Below, in pieces: positions 7,728-16,855 of a stretch of DNA of 64,000 nt. Source of the stretch: Pyrinomonadaceae bacterium (lineage in GTDB: Bacteria; Acidobacteriota; Blastocatellia; Pyrinomonadales; Pyrinomonadaceae); assembly GCA_028284415.1 (NCBI GenBank), contig JANQRU010000001.1, positions 558,001-622,000 of the forward strand, in the 5' to 3' direction. The position numbers and the translations under genes are program-made. The notes under the pieces were generated by a model. The model ran no database searches and had not been told where the DNA came from. It worked only from the letters and a program-made list of their open reading frames with translations. Position 1 is the first letter of the stretch; every line of letters begins with the position of its first letter.

Positions 7728-10016
7728 TTAATTCTCATCTATTGATTCAGATTTTTCATCCTGTGTATCTAATGAGCCGTCCAATACTAACTCCTTGTAA
7801 ACTTTCAATAATCTGATGGAGTAAAGGGCTAAGTTTCTAAATTCTCCTAATAAACTCAAAAATAGTTGACTGTTTCTTGTGCCTATTTCATGATTTTTGA
7901 TGCGTTTAATCTGCTTTTTGCGGGTTACTCTTAATTTGGTCGAGAAATCCTTCATTATCAGTAAATGATCTGAAGGCGGATTTCTGTTCGGGTCTGTGAA
8001 AACATTAATCATCTCTTCCATCCTGAACTTTAAGGCTTGGTTTACTGCACGAAGTTCTTGAATTTGTATAGGTATGAGTGGTTTGTGGCTATTATCAACG
8101 TGAGATAGCGAAGGTTTTACAATTTGCGAAACATGCAAGGTCATTTCGTATAGATAATCCGCAGCCAGAACGTAAAATTGTGCGATTTCTAAGTCCTCAT
8201 CATTTATGTTATTCAGAACGTCATTAACGGATTCTTTTACCCCCCAAGTTCTGTAATTTAGCTCAAGCAATCTTTTATGGGCTTTGTTGAGTTTAGAAAG
8301 ACTTTCTTGTTCTAAACCGTCTAGAGCCTCTTCAATAATAGCTATCTGTTCAGTTAAAATATTTTCTAAACCGCGTGTGCTTATACCAAGAATTTCATCA
8401 ATTGTTTCATTTCCATTGATTATATTTTGTTCAAGTTCGGATAATTTTTTAACTTTTTCGCCGTGGTATTTGTGAGTACGGTAAATGATGAATCCCGTTC
8501 CAAGCACTACCGGGACTAAAGCATAAACTCCTCCAAAATATAAAATATTGGCGAGTATGAAAGCTCCTGTAAATGCTGAAAAAGCAGTAAAGAACCAACC
8601 GCCAACAACTGATAAAACACCTGAGACTCTGTAAACTGCACTTTCTCTACCCCAAGCACCATCAGCAAGTGATGTTCCCATAAACACCATAAATGTAACG
8701 TAAGTTGTCGAAAGTGGCAGTTTGTAGATTGTTCCGATTGAAATAAGTATGCTTGCACAAACTAAAGTGGTTGCGGCTCTGACCATATCGAATGATGGAG
8801 CTTCTTTGCCTAATTTAACTTGTTTTTCTGTAAATGGTCTTTGATCAAAGCGATTGTTTACGCCATTTTTAACACTTTCGGGAAGCTTATTATTTACAAA
8901 ATTTGCCATTTTACTAAAGTTTCGGACAATGCTTCTCGAAGCCGCATATGAATTAAATCTTTCGTAACCTCCGTGTTGTCTGCCAAGATCGAGGGATGTC
9001 TTTATTACACTTCTGGCTTTTGAGGATTTCCAAAGCGTTATCGCCATAATTATTCCGGCGGCGAGTAATAAAAGTGTTGGAGTTGGGACTTTGCCTGCCA
9101 AATCACTCATCAATAAACTATCTGCACCCGCCCCGCTCGCTATGTAAATTTCATATGAGTTATAACCCGCAAGTGGAACACCTATGAAATTAACCAAATC
9201 GTTTCCGGCAAATGCCCAAGCCAAAGAAAATGTTCCTATCAAGACGATGAATTTCAAGATATTCACTTTCGTCAAAAAGGTAAGCAAATATAAGATTACC
9301 GTCCAAACTACAAAGCTTCCGAGTAGAATCACAACTGTATTTTCTGTAACAGCAGCTTGTGTTTCTTTGCTCATAAAAGAAGCACCTTTAACGCCTTTTA
9401 TGAGCATAAAATATGTGATCGCCGAAATTGCAAAACCGCCCCAGATCGCACCTACATATTTGAGACTATTTTTGTAATTAAATGAGAAAATTAACCTAGT
9501 TATGTATTGAAAAATGACTCCGACTGTAAAAGCAACAACAACAGAAAGCAAAATACCCGAAATAATCGCCAAGGCTTTTCCTGAATTTATATATTCACCA
9601 ACCGTCAAAGCATCAGTTACAGAGTAGATTTTTATGATAGTGAATGCAGTTGCTGCTCCGAGTAACTCGAAAACTATTGAGACGGTTGTTGATGTCGGCA
9701 TTCCGAAGGAATTAAATGTATCGAGCAATATTATGTCCGTAACCATCACGGCTAGAAAAAGTAGGATAATTTCGGAAAAGTAAAAATGTTCAGGATTAAA
9801 AATTCCCTTTCTGGCTACTTCCATCATACCGCTAGAAAATGTGCATCCGACCACAATTCCTAATGCCGCAACAGCCAATATAACTTTTAAGCTTGCAGTT
9901 TTTGATCCAACTGCTGAATTCAAAAAATTAACTGCATCATTGCTTACTCCGACGATCAAATCAGAAACAGCAAGAAAGAATAAAACGATCACGATAATCA
10001 GATAGACATTTTCCAT
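7728..10016 (-). CDS. PiT-family inorganic phosphate transporter with C-terminal PhoU-like domain
   Basis: The 762-residue inner-membrane protein has the PiT/PHO4 duplicated signature: GVSNDAVNFLNSAVGS near residue 24 and FGMPTSTTVS near residue 105, with a second cluster near 415-460. About ten to twelve membrane segments cover residues 1-515. Residues about 530-750 are soluble and helical, like the PhoU-type domain that some PiT proteins carry. The family imports phosphate with H+ or Na+. The gene is divergent from a Na/Pi cotransporter with its own PhoU-like tail, so the locus holds two phosphate uptake systems. No Pho box was seen on this side. Confidence 0.9.
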   Translation of the reverse strand: MENVYLIIVIVLFFLAVSDLIVGVSNDAVNFLNSAVGSKTASLKVILAVAALGIVVGCTFSSGMMEVARKGIFNPEHFYFSEIILLFLAVMVTDIILLDTFNSFGMPTSTTVSIVFELLGAATAFTIIKIYSVTDALTVGEYINSGKALAIISGILLSVVVAFTVGVIFQYITRLIFSFNYKNSLKYVGAIWGGFAISAITYFMLIKGVKGASFMSKETQAAVTENTVVILLGSFVVWTVILYLLTFLTKVNILKFIVLIGTFSLAWAFAGNDLVNFIGVPLAGYNSYEIYIASGAGADSLLMSDLAGKVPTPTLLLLAAGIIMAITLWKSSKARSVIKTSLDLGRQHGGYERFNSYAASRSIVRNFSKMANFVNNKLPESVKNGVNNRFDQRPFTEKQVKLGKEAPSFDMVRAATTLVCASILISIGTIYKLPLSTTYVTFMVFMGTSLADGAWGRESAVYRVSGVLSVVGGWFFTAFSAFTGAFILANILYFGGVYALVPVVLGTGFIIYRTHKYHGEKVKKLSELEQNIINGNETIDEILGISTRGLENILTEQIAIIEEALDGLEQESLSKLNKAHKRLLELNYRTWGVKESVNDVLNNINDEDLEIAQFYVLAADYLYEMTLHVSQIVKPSLSHVDNSHKPLIPIQIQELRAVNQALKFRMEEMINVFTDPNRNPPSDHLLIMKDFSTKLRVTRKKQIKRIKNHEIGTRNSQLFLSLLGEFRNLALYSIRLLKVYKELVLDGSLDTQDEKSESIDEN

Positions 10017-10367
10017 AATATTAAATAATCCGCCTCATTTTTGCCGCTAGATTCCCTTCAGCGTAGTCAAAAAAACAACCCCTGTTTTATTCCCTCTTGA
10101 TGTGTAAATAGATAAGAAACCTATTTGAAATGAACAACTAAATATAAACGCAAATACGCCTACATTTGTATGTAAAAGCCTTCGGCAAGTGCATTTTTGA
10201 AGTAAAGCTTTGGTAGCAAATGCCAAATAGAATGTTTATGAAATTAATCACAACTAAATTGGTATGTTCTATGGGTTTATATTATCACGGAAAGAATAAA
10301 ATGTTAACAAAATGTTACAGATATGTTAGCTTTTATCCATCACTCATTTTTCACACAAATTTAGTTT
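10017..10367. other. Intergenic region between two divergent phosphate transporters
   Basis: These 351 bases hold no supported gene. A 255-base open frame from 10220 overlaps the next gene's start in another frame and has no homology that I can see. The right third carries a Pho-box-like repeat array; the left part shows nothing I can name. Confidence 0.6.
10301..10333 (+). promoter_or_regulatory. Pho-box-like triple direct repeat
   Basis: ATGTTAACAAA, ATGTTACAGAT and ATGTTAGCTTT follow each other at an exact 11-bp period (10301, 10312, 10323). Both PhoB and Bacillus PhoP bind direct repeats with an 11-bp period, and the TTAACA-N5-TTACAG-N5 layout matches the PhoP style closely. The array ends 34 bases before the ATG of a Na/Pi cotransporter, so control by a PhoB/PhoP-type regulator is likely. 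Confidence 0.65.
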
Positions 10368-12185
10368 ATGAATTACGGCTTAACAGATGTAATTACTTTA
10401 TTCGGTTCGTTGGGATTATTTCTCTACGGAATGAAGGTAATGAGCGACGCTCTGATGGAAGTTGCAGGGGATAAGATGCGAAATATTCTGGCATCAATGA
10501 CCTCTAATCGTGTTTTCGCAGTCTTTACAGGATTCTTAATAACGTCCGTTCTTCAATCTTCTTCGGCGACGACTTTGATGGTCGTAAGTTTCGTAAATGC
10601 TTCGCTTTTGACTTTAACCGAAGCTATCGGAGTTATCCTCGGTGCAAATATTGGGACAACAATCACAGCCTGGCTCATTTCAATACTTGGCTTCAAAGTT
10701 AGTATGAGTTCAATTGCCTTACCGCTTGTCGGTGCGGGATTTTTATTAACATTCACTAAATCCAGCAAATATCGAAACTGGGGAAAATTCATCATCGGTT
10801 TTGCTGTTTTGTTTATTGGATTAGAGTTTCTGAAAAATTCAGTTCCTGACATTAAAGCAAATCCGAGCATTTTAGAGTTCCTTAAAACCTATACAAATAT
10901 GGGTTATTTGTCCGTTCTGCTGTTTTTATTGATCGGCACGATTCTTACGCTTATTGTCCAATCTTCGAGTGCAACGATGGCTCTTACTTTGATTATGTGT
11001 AATGAAGGTTGGATTCCATTTGATATGGCAGCGGCGATGGTTTTAGGAGAAAATATTGGAACTACTATTACTGCTAATTTAGCCTCTTTAGTCGCTAACT
11101 TTCAGGCGAAGAGAGCAGCAAGAGCACACCTAATAGTCAATGTTTTAGGTGTTTCTGTCGTACTTATAATCTTTTACCCGTTCTTAAATTTTGTTGACTA
11201 TATTACTCAAAGCAAAGGGGCTTCTGCATTTGTAGCGGCGGCGTCAATACCTGTTGCACTTTCAATGTTTCACACAGCTTTCAATGTTTTCAATGCCTCT
11301 TTGATGATTTGGTTTGTTCCGGTCATTGAAAAAGTGGTTACAAAATTGGTTCCTGAAACTCTCGAACCCGAACCTGATATTGATCAGCCAAAATTCTTGA
11401 AAGAATCTGCACTTCAATATCCACAAACAGCTATCAGAGCTTTGTTAGATGAAACCAAAAGACTCTTTGAAGAACCTTTTTTCAAAATTATTACTCATTC
11501 ATTAAACTTACATCGGGAAGACATAAAATCTCATAAAAAATTAAAGAAAATAGTCCGCAAATCTAAAGAAAAAATAGATATTGATATAGATGAAATTTAC
11601 TATTCTAAGGTAAAAACTATTTACAGCAAGATCATCGAATTTGCCACCAGAATCCAAGGATTATTCAACTTAAGCCCTGAGAAGACTGAAGCAATTTACA
11701 ATATCAAAGTTGCCAATCGGTATATGGTCGAAGCGATTAAAGACTCCCGAAGTTTGCATAAAAATATAAGCTTCTACATGAAATCCGAAAACGAGTATAT
11801 CCGCAAAGAATACAATCTACTACGACGTAAAGTTTCTAAAGTTCTAAGGAGGGTTTATCGAGTCGCTTATGCTGAAAACTCTGAAAAACATTTAACCAAA
11901 CTTTTAGAATTAAAGTCTAAGGTAAAACAATCTGATGTCTTGGTAAATGGTAGGTTGGATAAACTTATTCGTGAGGGTGTAATTGATAGTAAAATGGCAA
12001 CGTCACTCGCCAATGACAGCGATAATGTTGCCGGAATCTCCAGAAACTTAATTCGTGTAGCTGAATTGTTATATATACAAAGAGATACGATCTTAACAGG
12101 GATTGACGAAGCTGAAATTACTGATTCGGAAAATCCTCAGGATAAGATCAATTCCGAATCAGTCCAAGCCGAAATTGTTTCCTAA
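10368..12185 (+). CDS. Na+/phosphate cotransporter with PhoU-like C-terminus (NptA/YjbB type)
   Basis: The 605-residue inner-membrane protein has the two inverted Na/Pi-cotransporter repeats. The QSSSATT motif is near residues 64-70, and a second QSSSATMAL is near 197. GANIGTTIT and GENIGTTIT follow each of them. Eight to nine membrane segments cover residues 1-320. Residues about 345-590 form a PhoU-like helical bundle. It imports (or, like YjbB, exports) phosphate with sodium. It is preceded by a Pho-box-like array and convergent with a secreted unknown protein 12 bases downstream. Confidence 0.92.
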   Translation: MNYGLTDVITLFGSLGLFLYGMKVMSDALMEVAGDKMRNILASMTSNRVFAVFTGFLITSVLQSSSATTLMVVSFVNASLLTLTEAIGVILGANIGTTITAWLISILGFKVSMSSIALPLVGAGFLLTFTKSSKYRNWGKFIIGFAVLFIGLEFLKNSVPDIKANPSILEFLKTYTNMGYLSVLLFLLIGTILTLIVQSSSATMALTLIMCNEGWIPFDMAAAMVLGENIGTTITANLASLVANFQAKRAARAHLIVNVLGVSVVLIIFYPFLNFVDYITQSKGASAFVAAASIPVALSMFHTAFNVFNASLMIWFVPVIEKVVTKLVPETLEPEPDIDQPKFLKESALQYPQTAIRALLDETKRLFEEPFFKIITHSLNLHREDIKSHKKLKKIVRKSKEKIDIDIDEIYYSKVKTIYSKIIEFATRIQGLFNLSPEKTEAIYNIKVANRYMVEAIKDSRSLHKNISFYMKSENEYIRKEYNLLRRKVSKVLRRVYRVAYAENSEKHLTKLLELKSKVKQSDVLVNGRLDKLIREGVIDSKMATSLANDSDNVAGISRNLIRVAELLYIQRDTILTGIDEAEITDSENPQDKINSESVQAEIVS

Positions 12186-12197
12186 ATTGGGTTGATT

Positions 12198-13355
12198 TTA
12201 TTTTGGTACATTAGAGCAAAGCATTTCTTGCGAACTTCCCGAACGCATATAGACTCCACCATATTTCCCGCCACCCTGACTTTTTTGCTCGAATAAAACT
12301 AAATACGAATAGCACTTTCCATCTGCTTTTTTTAGTGCAAATTGGGCTTGTTGATCCCGACTTAAAATTATTCCCGTCAGCTTATTTCGACGAACACTCC
12401 AACCCGAATTTACTAAATGAACTTTCAAAATTTCACTTTTAGCAAAATCTTTTTGCGTAAATGGACTTCCCTTAAAAGCACTAATAAATCTTCTTTTTAG
12501 TGCCTGACTTTTTTGACGTTCAGGAAATAGACGAACCTTTGCTACTCGTGCAGCATAGTTGGCTTTTCCTCGTTTTTCAATTTGGTCAATTGTGCCAAGT
12601 TTAGCAATTAAGGTATTTGCAACATTATTTGCCTTAGAAAGTTCATCATTATCAAAAATTTGTTGCAATGTCTCGAGTTTTTCTTTGGCAAAGATCACCT
12701 CGAAATATCTCATTAACATTATATTTGGCTTTGGATCATTTTTTATTCTGGCAATGTCAGTTTTCGACAGCTCACTTTCTAACTGAATTGCCCTGCGAAT
12801 TGCCTTTTCTGAGATTCTCTTTACTTTACGGTTATTTTTTTCTGCGGCAATAGCTTTTATCTCAGGTGTGATTTTTGCTTTCATATTGCTACGAAAATCA
12901 CTTAATTTTTTTTGAGCCATTTCTGTTGCGTCGCTCTTGCTCCTTAAAAATTCTCTCGCGGGCGATTGTAAAGCCAAAATTTCATCAATTAATTCAGCAA
13001 AGTCCTCAACTCTACTAAAACTTGTTCTCGTGGATTTAGTCGGGGAATTATTACTTTCGCTAGCGATTTTCTGTGGGTCTCTGTAAGTATTTAAAGCGTT
13101 TTCAAACTTACTCGTATCGTAATCAGGGTGTTTTTTCTTAAATCTGAGTAAAGCTTTTTCGGCTGATTCAATAGCCCTCTTGTAACGAATTGCAGAGTTT
13201 TTATTTTTTGGTGCTCTGATTATTCTCTCAATTGATTCGAATCTCCGAGTCAGAATTTTTACATCCGTATCTATTCTTTTTCCTGAAGTCGTGGGTTGAG
13301 CAATACATAGCGTTGCAAATCCAAATAAAAACAAAATCAAGACAAAATGTTTCAC
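12198..13355 (-). CDS. Secreted hypothetical protein, helical, Lys/Arg-rich
   Basis: I place the start at a GTG (13353-13355), not at the TTG 18 bases upstream, because an AGGAG lies seven bases before the GTG and the resulting product begins directly with a Sec signal peptide (MKHFVLILFLFGF, cleaved near CIAQ). The mature protein of about 365 residues is strongly helical and basic over most of its length. It ends in a compact beta-like region (about 330-385) with two Cys residues. I recognise no family. It is probably periplasmic and is a single-gene unit, convergent with the Na/Pi cotransporter. Confidence 0.6.
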   Translation of the reverse strand: MKHFVLILFLFGFATLCIAQPTTSGKRIDTDVKILTRRFESIERIIRAPKNKNSAIRYKRAIESAEKALLRFKKKHPDYDTSKFENALNTYRDPQKIASESNNSPTKSTRTSFSRVEDFAELIDEILALQSPAREFLRSKSDATEMAQKKLSDFRSNMKAKITPEIKAIAAEKNNRKVKRISEKAIRRAIQLESELSKTDIARIKNDPKPNIMLMRYFEVIFAKEKLETLQQIFDNDELSKANNVANTLIAKLGTIDQIEKRGKANYAARVAKVRLFPERQKSQALKRRFISAFKGSPFTQKDFAKSEILKVHLVNSGWSVRRNKLTGIILSRDQQAQFALKKADGKCYSYLVLFEQKSQGGGKYGGVYMRSGSSQEMLCSNVPK

Positions 13356-13488
13356 TGATTTTTCTCCTGTCAAAGTTATTTGTTTTTTAGAACGCCCCTC
13401 AAAATACTTCTTGCAATATTTAACTTTTCTTTCCAGATTGAAAAATAGTCCACATTAACGAAAATTAAATAATGCGTTCTGCATATCC

Positions 13489-13509
13489 TTAACTTTTTCA
13501 ATAAGTTAA
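13489..13509. promoter_or_regulatory. Short inverted repeat before the GNAT gene
   Basis: TTAACTT and AAGTTAA, separated by seven bases, end 12 bases before the ATG at 13522. It could be an operator or a weak hairpin over the ribosome-binding region. Confidence 0.3.
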
Positions 13510-13521
13510 AATAAACAGAAT

Positions 13522-13968
13522 ATGAATTTAGAAATACAAAAACTCAGTTCTAAAGATTTTGAACTTGCTAAACTTTTATTCTTATTTTTTCAAGTTGATA
13601 ATGGTAGCGAAAACCCAACAAAAGTTTCTAATGAATATATGAAGGAAATGCTTTCGCGTAATGACTTCCACGTTCTTGTTGCCAGAAGTGGCGAAAGCAT
13701 TTTAGGTGGTTTGACAGCTTATGAATTAAAAAAATACAAAAATGAGACGACTGAGATGTTTTTGTATGAAATTGGTGTAGAAGAAGTACATAGGAGAAAA
13801 GGAGTTGCGGCAAAACTAATTGACGGTCTAAAACAGATCTGCCGCCAAAAAGGGATTTCAGAAATATTTGTTATCACCGAAATGGATAATGAACCTGCCA
13901 AAAAACTATATGAAAAATCAGGCGGTGAGTTTGAAGAAACGGCAATCTACACTTATCAAGTTGAGTAA
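13522..13968 (+). CDS. GNAT acetyltransferase, similar to AAC(3)-I aminoglycoside acetyltransferases
   Basis: The 148-residue protein is a complete GNAT fold. The acetyl-CoA pyrophosphate-binding loop is RRKGVAAKLI (about residues 93-102), and the C-terminal NEPAKKLYEKSG helix is at about 120-131. The stretch YEIGVEEVHRRKGVAAKLI and the end of the protein look like AAC(3)-I enzymes, which acetylate gentamicin-type drugs with acetyl-CoA. Chromosomal relatives often act on other amines, so resistance is not established. It is a monocistronic gene, convergent with the next one (2-base gap). Confidence 0.75.
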   Translation: MNLEIQKLSSKDFELAKLLFLFFQVDNGSENPTKVSNEYMKEMLSRNDFHVLVARSGESILGGLTAYELKKYKNETTEMFLYEIGVEEVHRRKGVAAKLIDGLKQICRQKGISEIFVITEMDNEPAKKLYEKSGGEFEETAIYTYQVE

Positions 13969-13970
13969 AA

Positions 13971-14462
13971 TTACTTTTTCTTCAAAGGTCTATGCTCATA
14001 ACTATAAACTCTTGAAAGCTTCCATTTACTATCAACCAACAACCAAAGATGCGTAAATTTAGCGATACCTTGTCCGCCGAACGTATGCTCGCCTTTTTGT
14101 ATCGCACCATATAATTTACCTTGATTTTTAAGTTCAAAAACCTGCAAGCTTTCTTTCACCAAAGCTCTCTGGACTTCCGGTTTTCCGGTTTTGCAAGGTC
14201 CGTTTTTGAAGTTATTTACAAAATCAGATTTTGACTTCATGACGCCCGTTATGTCGTGATAAAACTCCATATCCTCGTTAAGTAATTCTTCAAAACGTTC
14301 CATTTTGCATTGGTTAAAACCTTCTCCAAAAAGAAGTTGGTCTCTTTCTAACAGAGTTTTGAATAATTCAGAATCTTTATTTACTTGAGCACTTGAAAAG
14401 CTGACAAAACATAGTCCGACCAAGAAAAATGTAAACAGAAATTGAGCAAATGTTTTTTTCAT
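13971..14462 (-). CDS. Secreted NTF2-like (DUF4440) protein
   Basis: I place the start at the ATG 14460-14462, because the product then begins with a clean Sec signal peptide (MKKTFAQFL..., cleaved near SSAQ). A longer frame reaches into the upstream permease gene and would bury the signal. The mature part of about 140 residues follows the DUF4440 pattern: an opening helix with LLERDQLLFGEGFNQC, a central EDMEFYHDITG turn, and an ending WLLVDSKWKLSRVYSYEH. Two Cys may pair. It lies 28 bases after an ABC-2 exporter operon and may be co-transcribed with it; a functional link is unknown. Confidence 0.68.
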   Translation of the reverse strand: MKKTFAQFLFTFFLVGLCFVSFSSAQVNKDSELFKTLLERDQLLFGEGFNQCKMERFEELLNEDMEFYHDITGVMKSKSDFVNNFKNGPCKTGKPEVQRALVKESLQVFELKNQGKLYGAIQKGEHTFGGQGIAKFTHLWLLVDSKWKLSRVYSYEHRPLKKK

Positions 14463-14490
14463 AAATTTGTAATTGGTTCGTAGAAAAATT

Positions 14491-15201
14491 TTATTGAAAG
14501 TGTAATTTTGTAAATCTTCTCGCAAAAAGTGCGATCACTAAAATGCTGTAAACAAAACTAACGAACAGAAAAATCAAAAAGTTCTCGCCTAAGATAATTT
14601 TATTAAATCCTTGATACGCCCAATAAGTTGGGAAAATTGCGAAAAGATAAGATAAATAAACGGGAATCAAAAAAGCCAAAAGCGGCATAGTTACAGGAAT
14701 GTTGAACAGTTTCTGCCAAGACATTCCTTCAATTTTGTTCTTTGCCATGATCGCCACAAACAAAACCATCATCGGTGCAACAAGTCCTGTTTGAACTGAA
14801 TAAAGGATATTTTCAACAAGCGGTATGTTGTAAAAAGGTTCGACCAAGAGAATTAGAATTGATGCCAGAACCGAATATAAAAATGGTGTGATGAGTCGAA
14901 AAATGACGAACCAGAATTTAGAAATTGGTAAGATTCCATAAACTTTCGCTACATTCGTATCTTTTTCATCAATCAAAACCATCGAATAGATGAAACCGAA
15001 AATCAAAGAACCTTGAGTCGTTATCGACATCACTATGACCATTTTGAAATCTTCTAAGAGCGGAAAGTTTTCAACCGCAAAAGGAACACCGTAATGGACT
15101 ACAAACAAATTCAAAAGTGGAAAAATAAAAAAGAACTTCAGCGAATTATCTCGAAAGACAAGTCTAAAATCATTGATAGCTACTTTTATGAGTTTTTCCA
15201 T
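14491..15201 (-). CDS. ABC-2-type exporter permease, second subunit
   Basis: The 236-residue integral membrane protein has about six membrane segments and the conserved LIDEKDTNVAKVYGILPISK cytosolic stretch (about residues 73-92). This places it in the ABC-2 permease group that includes the mycobacterial fluoroquinolone-export permeases Rv2686c/Rv2687c. It probably pairs with the upstream permease and the ATPase at 15901-16752. The substrate is not known from sequence. The gene follows the other permease by four bases. Confidence 0.75.
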   Translation of the reverse strand: MEKLIKVAINDFRLVFRDNSLKFFFIFPLLNLFVVHYGVPFAVENFPLLEDFKMVIVMSITTQGSLIFGFIYSMVLIDEKDTNVAKVYGILPISKFWFVIFRLITPFLYSVLASILILLVEPFYNIPLVENILYSVQTGLVAPMMVLFVAIMAKNKIEGMSWQKLFNIPVTMPLLAFLIPVYLSYLFAIFPTYWAYQGFNKIILGENFLIFLFVSFVYSILVIALFARRFTKLHFQ

Positions 15202-15205
15202 AAAT

Positions 15206-15904
15206 TTACTGATTTACGAGACGGGTTTTAAAAGTACGATAAACAAAAAAATAAAGCAGTGGAATCCAAATAGCCAAAGAAATGTAACCGAAAACAAGTT
15301 CAAAAGTGTTTGGCGTTGATGAATATGAATTTACAATCAGATTCAAGCTTCCTTGAATGGGAAAGAGTTTTAAAACAAACCAATCCGTAAACTCAAAAAA
15401 GTTCAAAAAAGGCAGACTCATTGCAATAATTATCGGGATTGAGCGTAGCGTAAAATGCAAAATGTCTTTTGTAAAACTGACAACATAAATCCCAACGAAA
15501 CTAAACATTGCACAGCCGAAAAATGCACCGATGGTGAAATGCAAGAAATTAAACGATGTTCCCTTAGCGACCAAAACGATTCCCCAAGAGCAGATCAAAC
15601 TAATTGTCGAAAGCGTGATTACGCGTGAAAGCAAATAAAAATGGTGATTTATCGGTGTTATAAATAGGGCAGATAAAACTTCCTGATCCTTTTCTAAAAT
15701 TATTGAAATACCGATGAATATGAAACCAACCATCGTCGGTTCATTGAAAATTATCAGCGTGGTAAATTTTTCGACATCACCGAAGCTTTGTAAAAAATAT
15801 ATAGCGACGCCGTAAAAAATCGTCATTCCGATAACCATCGAGAGAAGATTATTTTTCTGAAAAATCAGAAATTGCCATTTTATTTGTCGTAAAAGATCGC
15901 TCAT
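15206..15904 (-). CDS. ABC-2-type exporter permease, first subunit
   Basis: The 232-residue protein has six predicted membrane segments and an ILEKDQEVLSALFITPI cytosolic loop (about residues 67-83), typical of ABC-2 permeases of the fluoroquinolone-export type. Its ATG overlaps the end of the ATPase gene by four bases, which indicates translational coupling. The order ATPase-permease-permease is that of a complete heteromeric exporter. Confidence 0.78.
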   Translation of the reverse strand: MSDLLRQIKWQFLIFQKNNLLSMVIGMTIFYGVAIYFLQSFGDVEKFTTLIIFNEPTMVGFIFIGISIILEKDQEVLSALFITPINHHFYLLSRVITLSTISLICSWGIVLVAKGTSFNFLHFTIGAFFGCAMFSFVGIYVVSFTKDILHFTLRSIPIIIAMSLPFLNFFEFTDWFVLKLFPIQGSLNLIVNSYSSTPNTFELVFGYISLAIWIPLLYFFVYRTFKTRLVNQ

Positions 15905-16752
15905 TCTTGCAATTGTGTTCCTGTTACTTTGATAAATACTTCCTCTAGAGTTGCTTCTTGTGTGTTGATTCTTAAAATTTCACCTTTTTTTATAAAGTCT
16001 AAAAACTTAGCATTATTTCCCAAATCTTCAACCGGAAATTCAGCCGTTTGCGAATTTTCTAACTCAACTTTTACTGTGTGTTTACCGTGTTTGTTTTTCA
16101 AAAAAGCTGGTTCATCCGTCAAACGTATCTCGCCATCGACGATAAACGAAACGCGGTCGCAGATTTCGTCCGCCGTGGTCATATCGTGTGTCGTTACAAA
16201 AATTGTTTTGCCCTGATTTTTCAAGTGAACAATGTGTTTTTTGATCTTCTGTGCATTGATCGGGTCTAAACCTGCGGTCGGTTCATCGAAAAATAAAATA
16301 TCAGGATCGTGCATAATCGCACGTATGTAATTCAGACGCATTTTCATACCCTTTGAATACTCTTCGACACGTTGATTAATGCTTTCTTCCAAACCGACAA
16401 TTTCAAATAGCCCGTCGAAATTTCTGATGCTCTCCTGAGGATAGAACGAAGCGAATAATTCAAGATTTTCCTTTGCGGTGAGCTTCAGATAATGATTCGG
16501 CAATTCAAAACTGACTCCAATTTTTTCAAAATATTCATTTCCCCAATCATTCAAAGCTTTCCCAATAACGGAAATCCCTCCTTCAAAATCATTGAGTATT
16601 TTGTATAAAACTTTCTGAGTTGTACTTTTTCCTGCACCGGATGGTCCTAGGAAGCCGAAAATTTCTCCCTTTTCTATCTCAAAATTTAGATTTTTCAGTA
16701 CAGTTTCAGTTGATTTTGGATAAGTGTAAGTAAGATTGGTGACTATAATCAT
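15901..16752 (-). CDS. ABC exporter ATPase
   Basis: The 283-residue nucleotide-binding subunit has Walker A GPSGAGKST (about residues 37-45), a slightly divergent signature YSKGMKMRL (about 134-142), Walker B ILFFDEPTAGLDP (about 153-165) and the switch His in TTHD (about 188). Residues about 230-283 form the extra C-terminal region seen in DrrA/CcmA-like drug exporters, with LEEVFIKVTG. It is first in a three-gene exporter operon transcribed leftwards, probably with the NTF2-like gene as fourth. Confidence 0.88.
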   Translation of the reverse strand: MIIVTNLTYTYPKSTETVLKNLNFEIEKGEIFGFLGPSGAGKSTTQKVLYKILNDFEGGISVIGKALNDWGNEYFEKIGVSFELPNHYLKLTAKENLELFASFYPQESIRNFDGLFEIVGLEESINQRVEEYSKGMKMRLNYIRAIMHDPDILFFDEPTAGLDPINAQKIKKHIVHLKNQGKTIFVTTHDMTTADEICDRVSFIVDGEIRLTDEPAFLKNKHGKHTVKVELENSQTAEFPVEDLGNNAKFLDFIKKGEILRINTQEATLEEVFIKVTGTQLQE

Positions 16753-16855
16753 TTTGTATATGGAAAAAATCTTATTCTAATAATAATCATATTTGCAACA
16801 TCAAAATTTCGATAATGGGAATAATTTAGATTGCTAATGATATAAACTAAAAGCT

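Noticed and set aside
10220-10474. 84-residue open frame on the plus strand
   Set aside because: It overlaps the start of the Na/Pi cotransporter in another frame, covers its Pho-box-like site and shows no protein-like features.
13971-14525. Longer form of the NTF2-like protein
   Set aside because: The extra 21 residues overlap the upstream permease and precede a perfect signal peptide, so the internal ATG is the better start.
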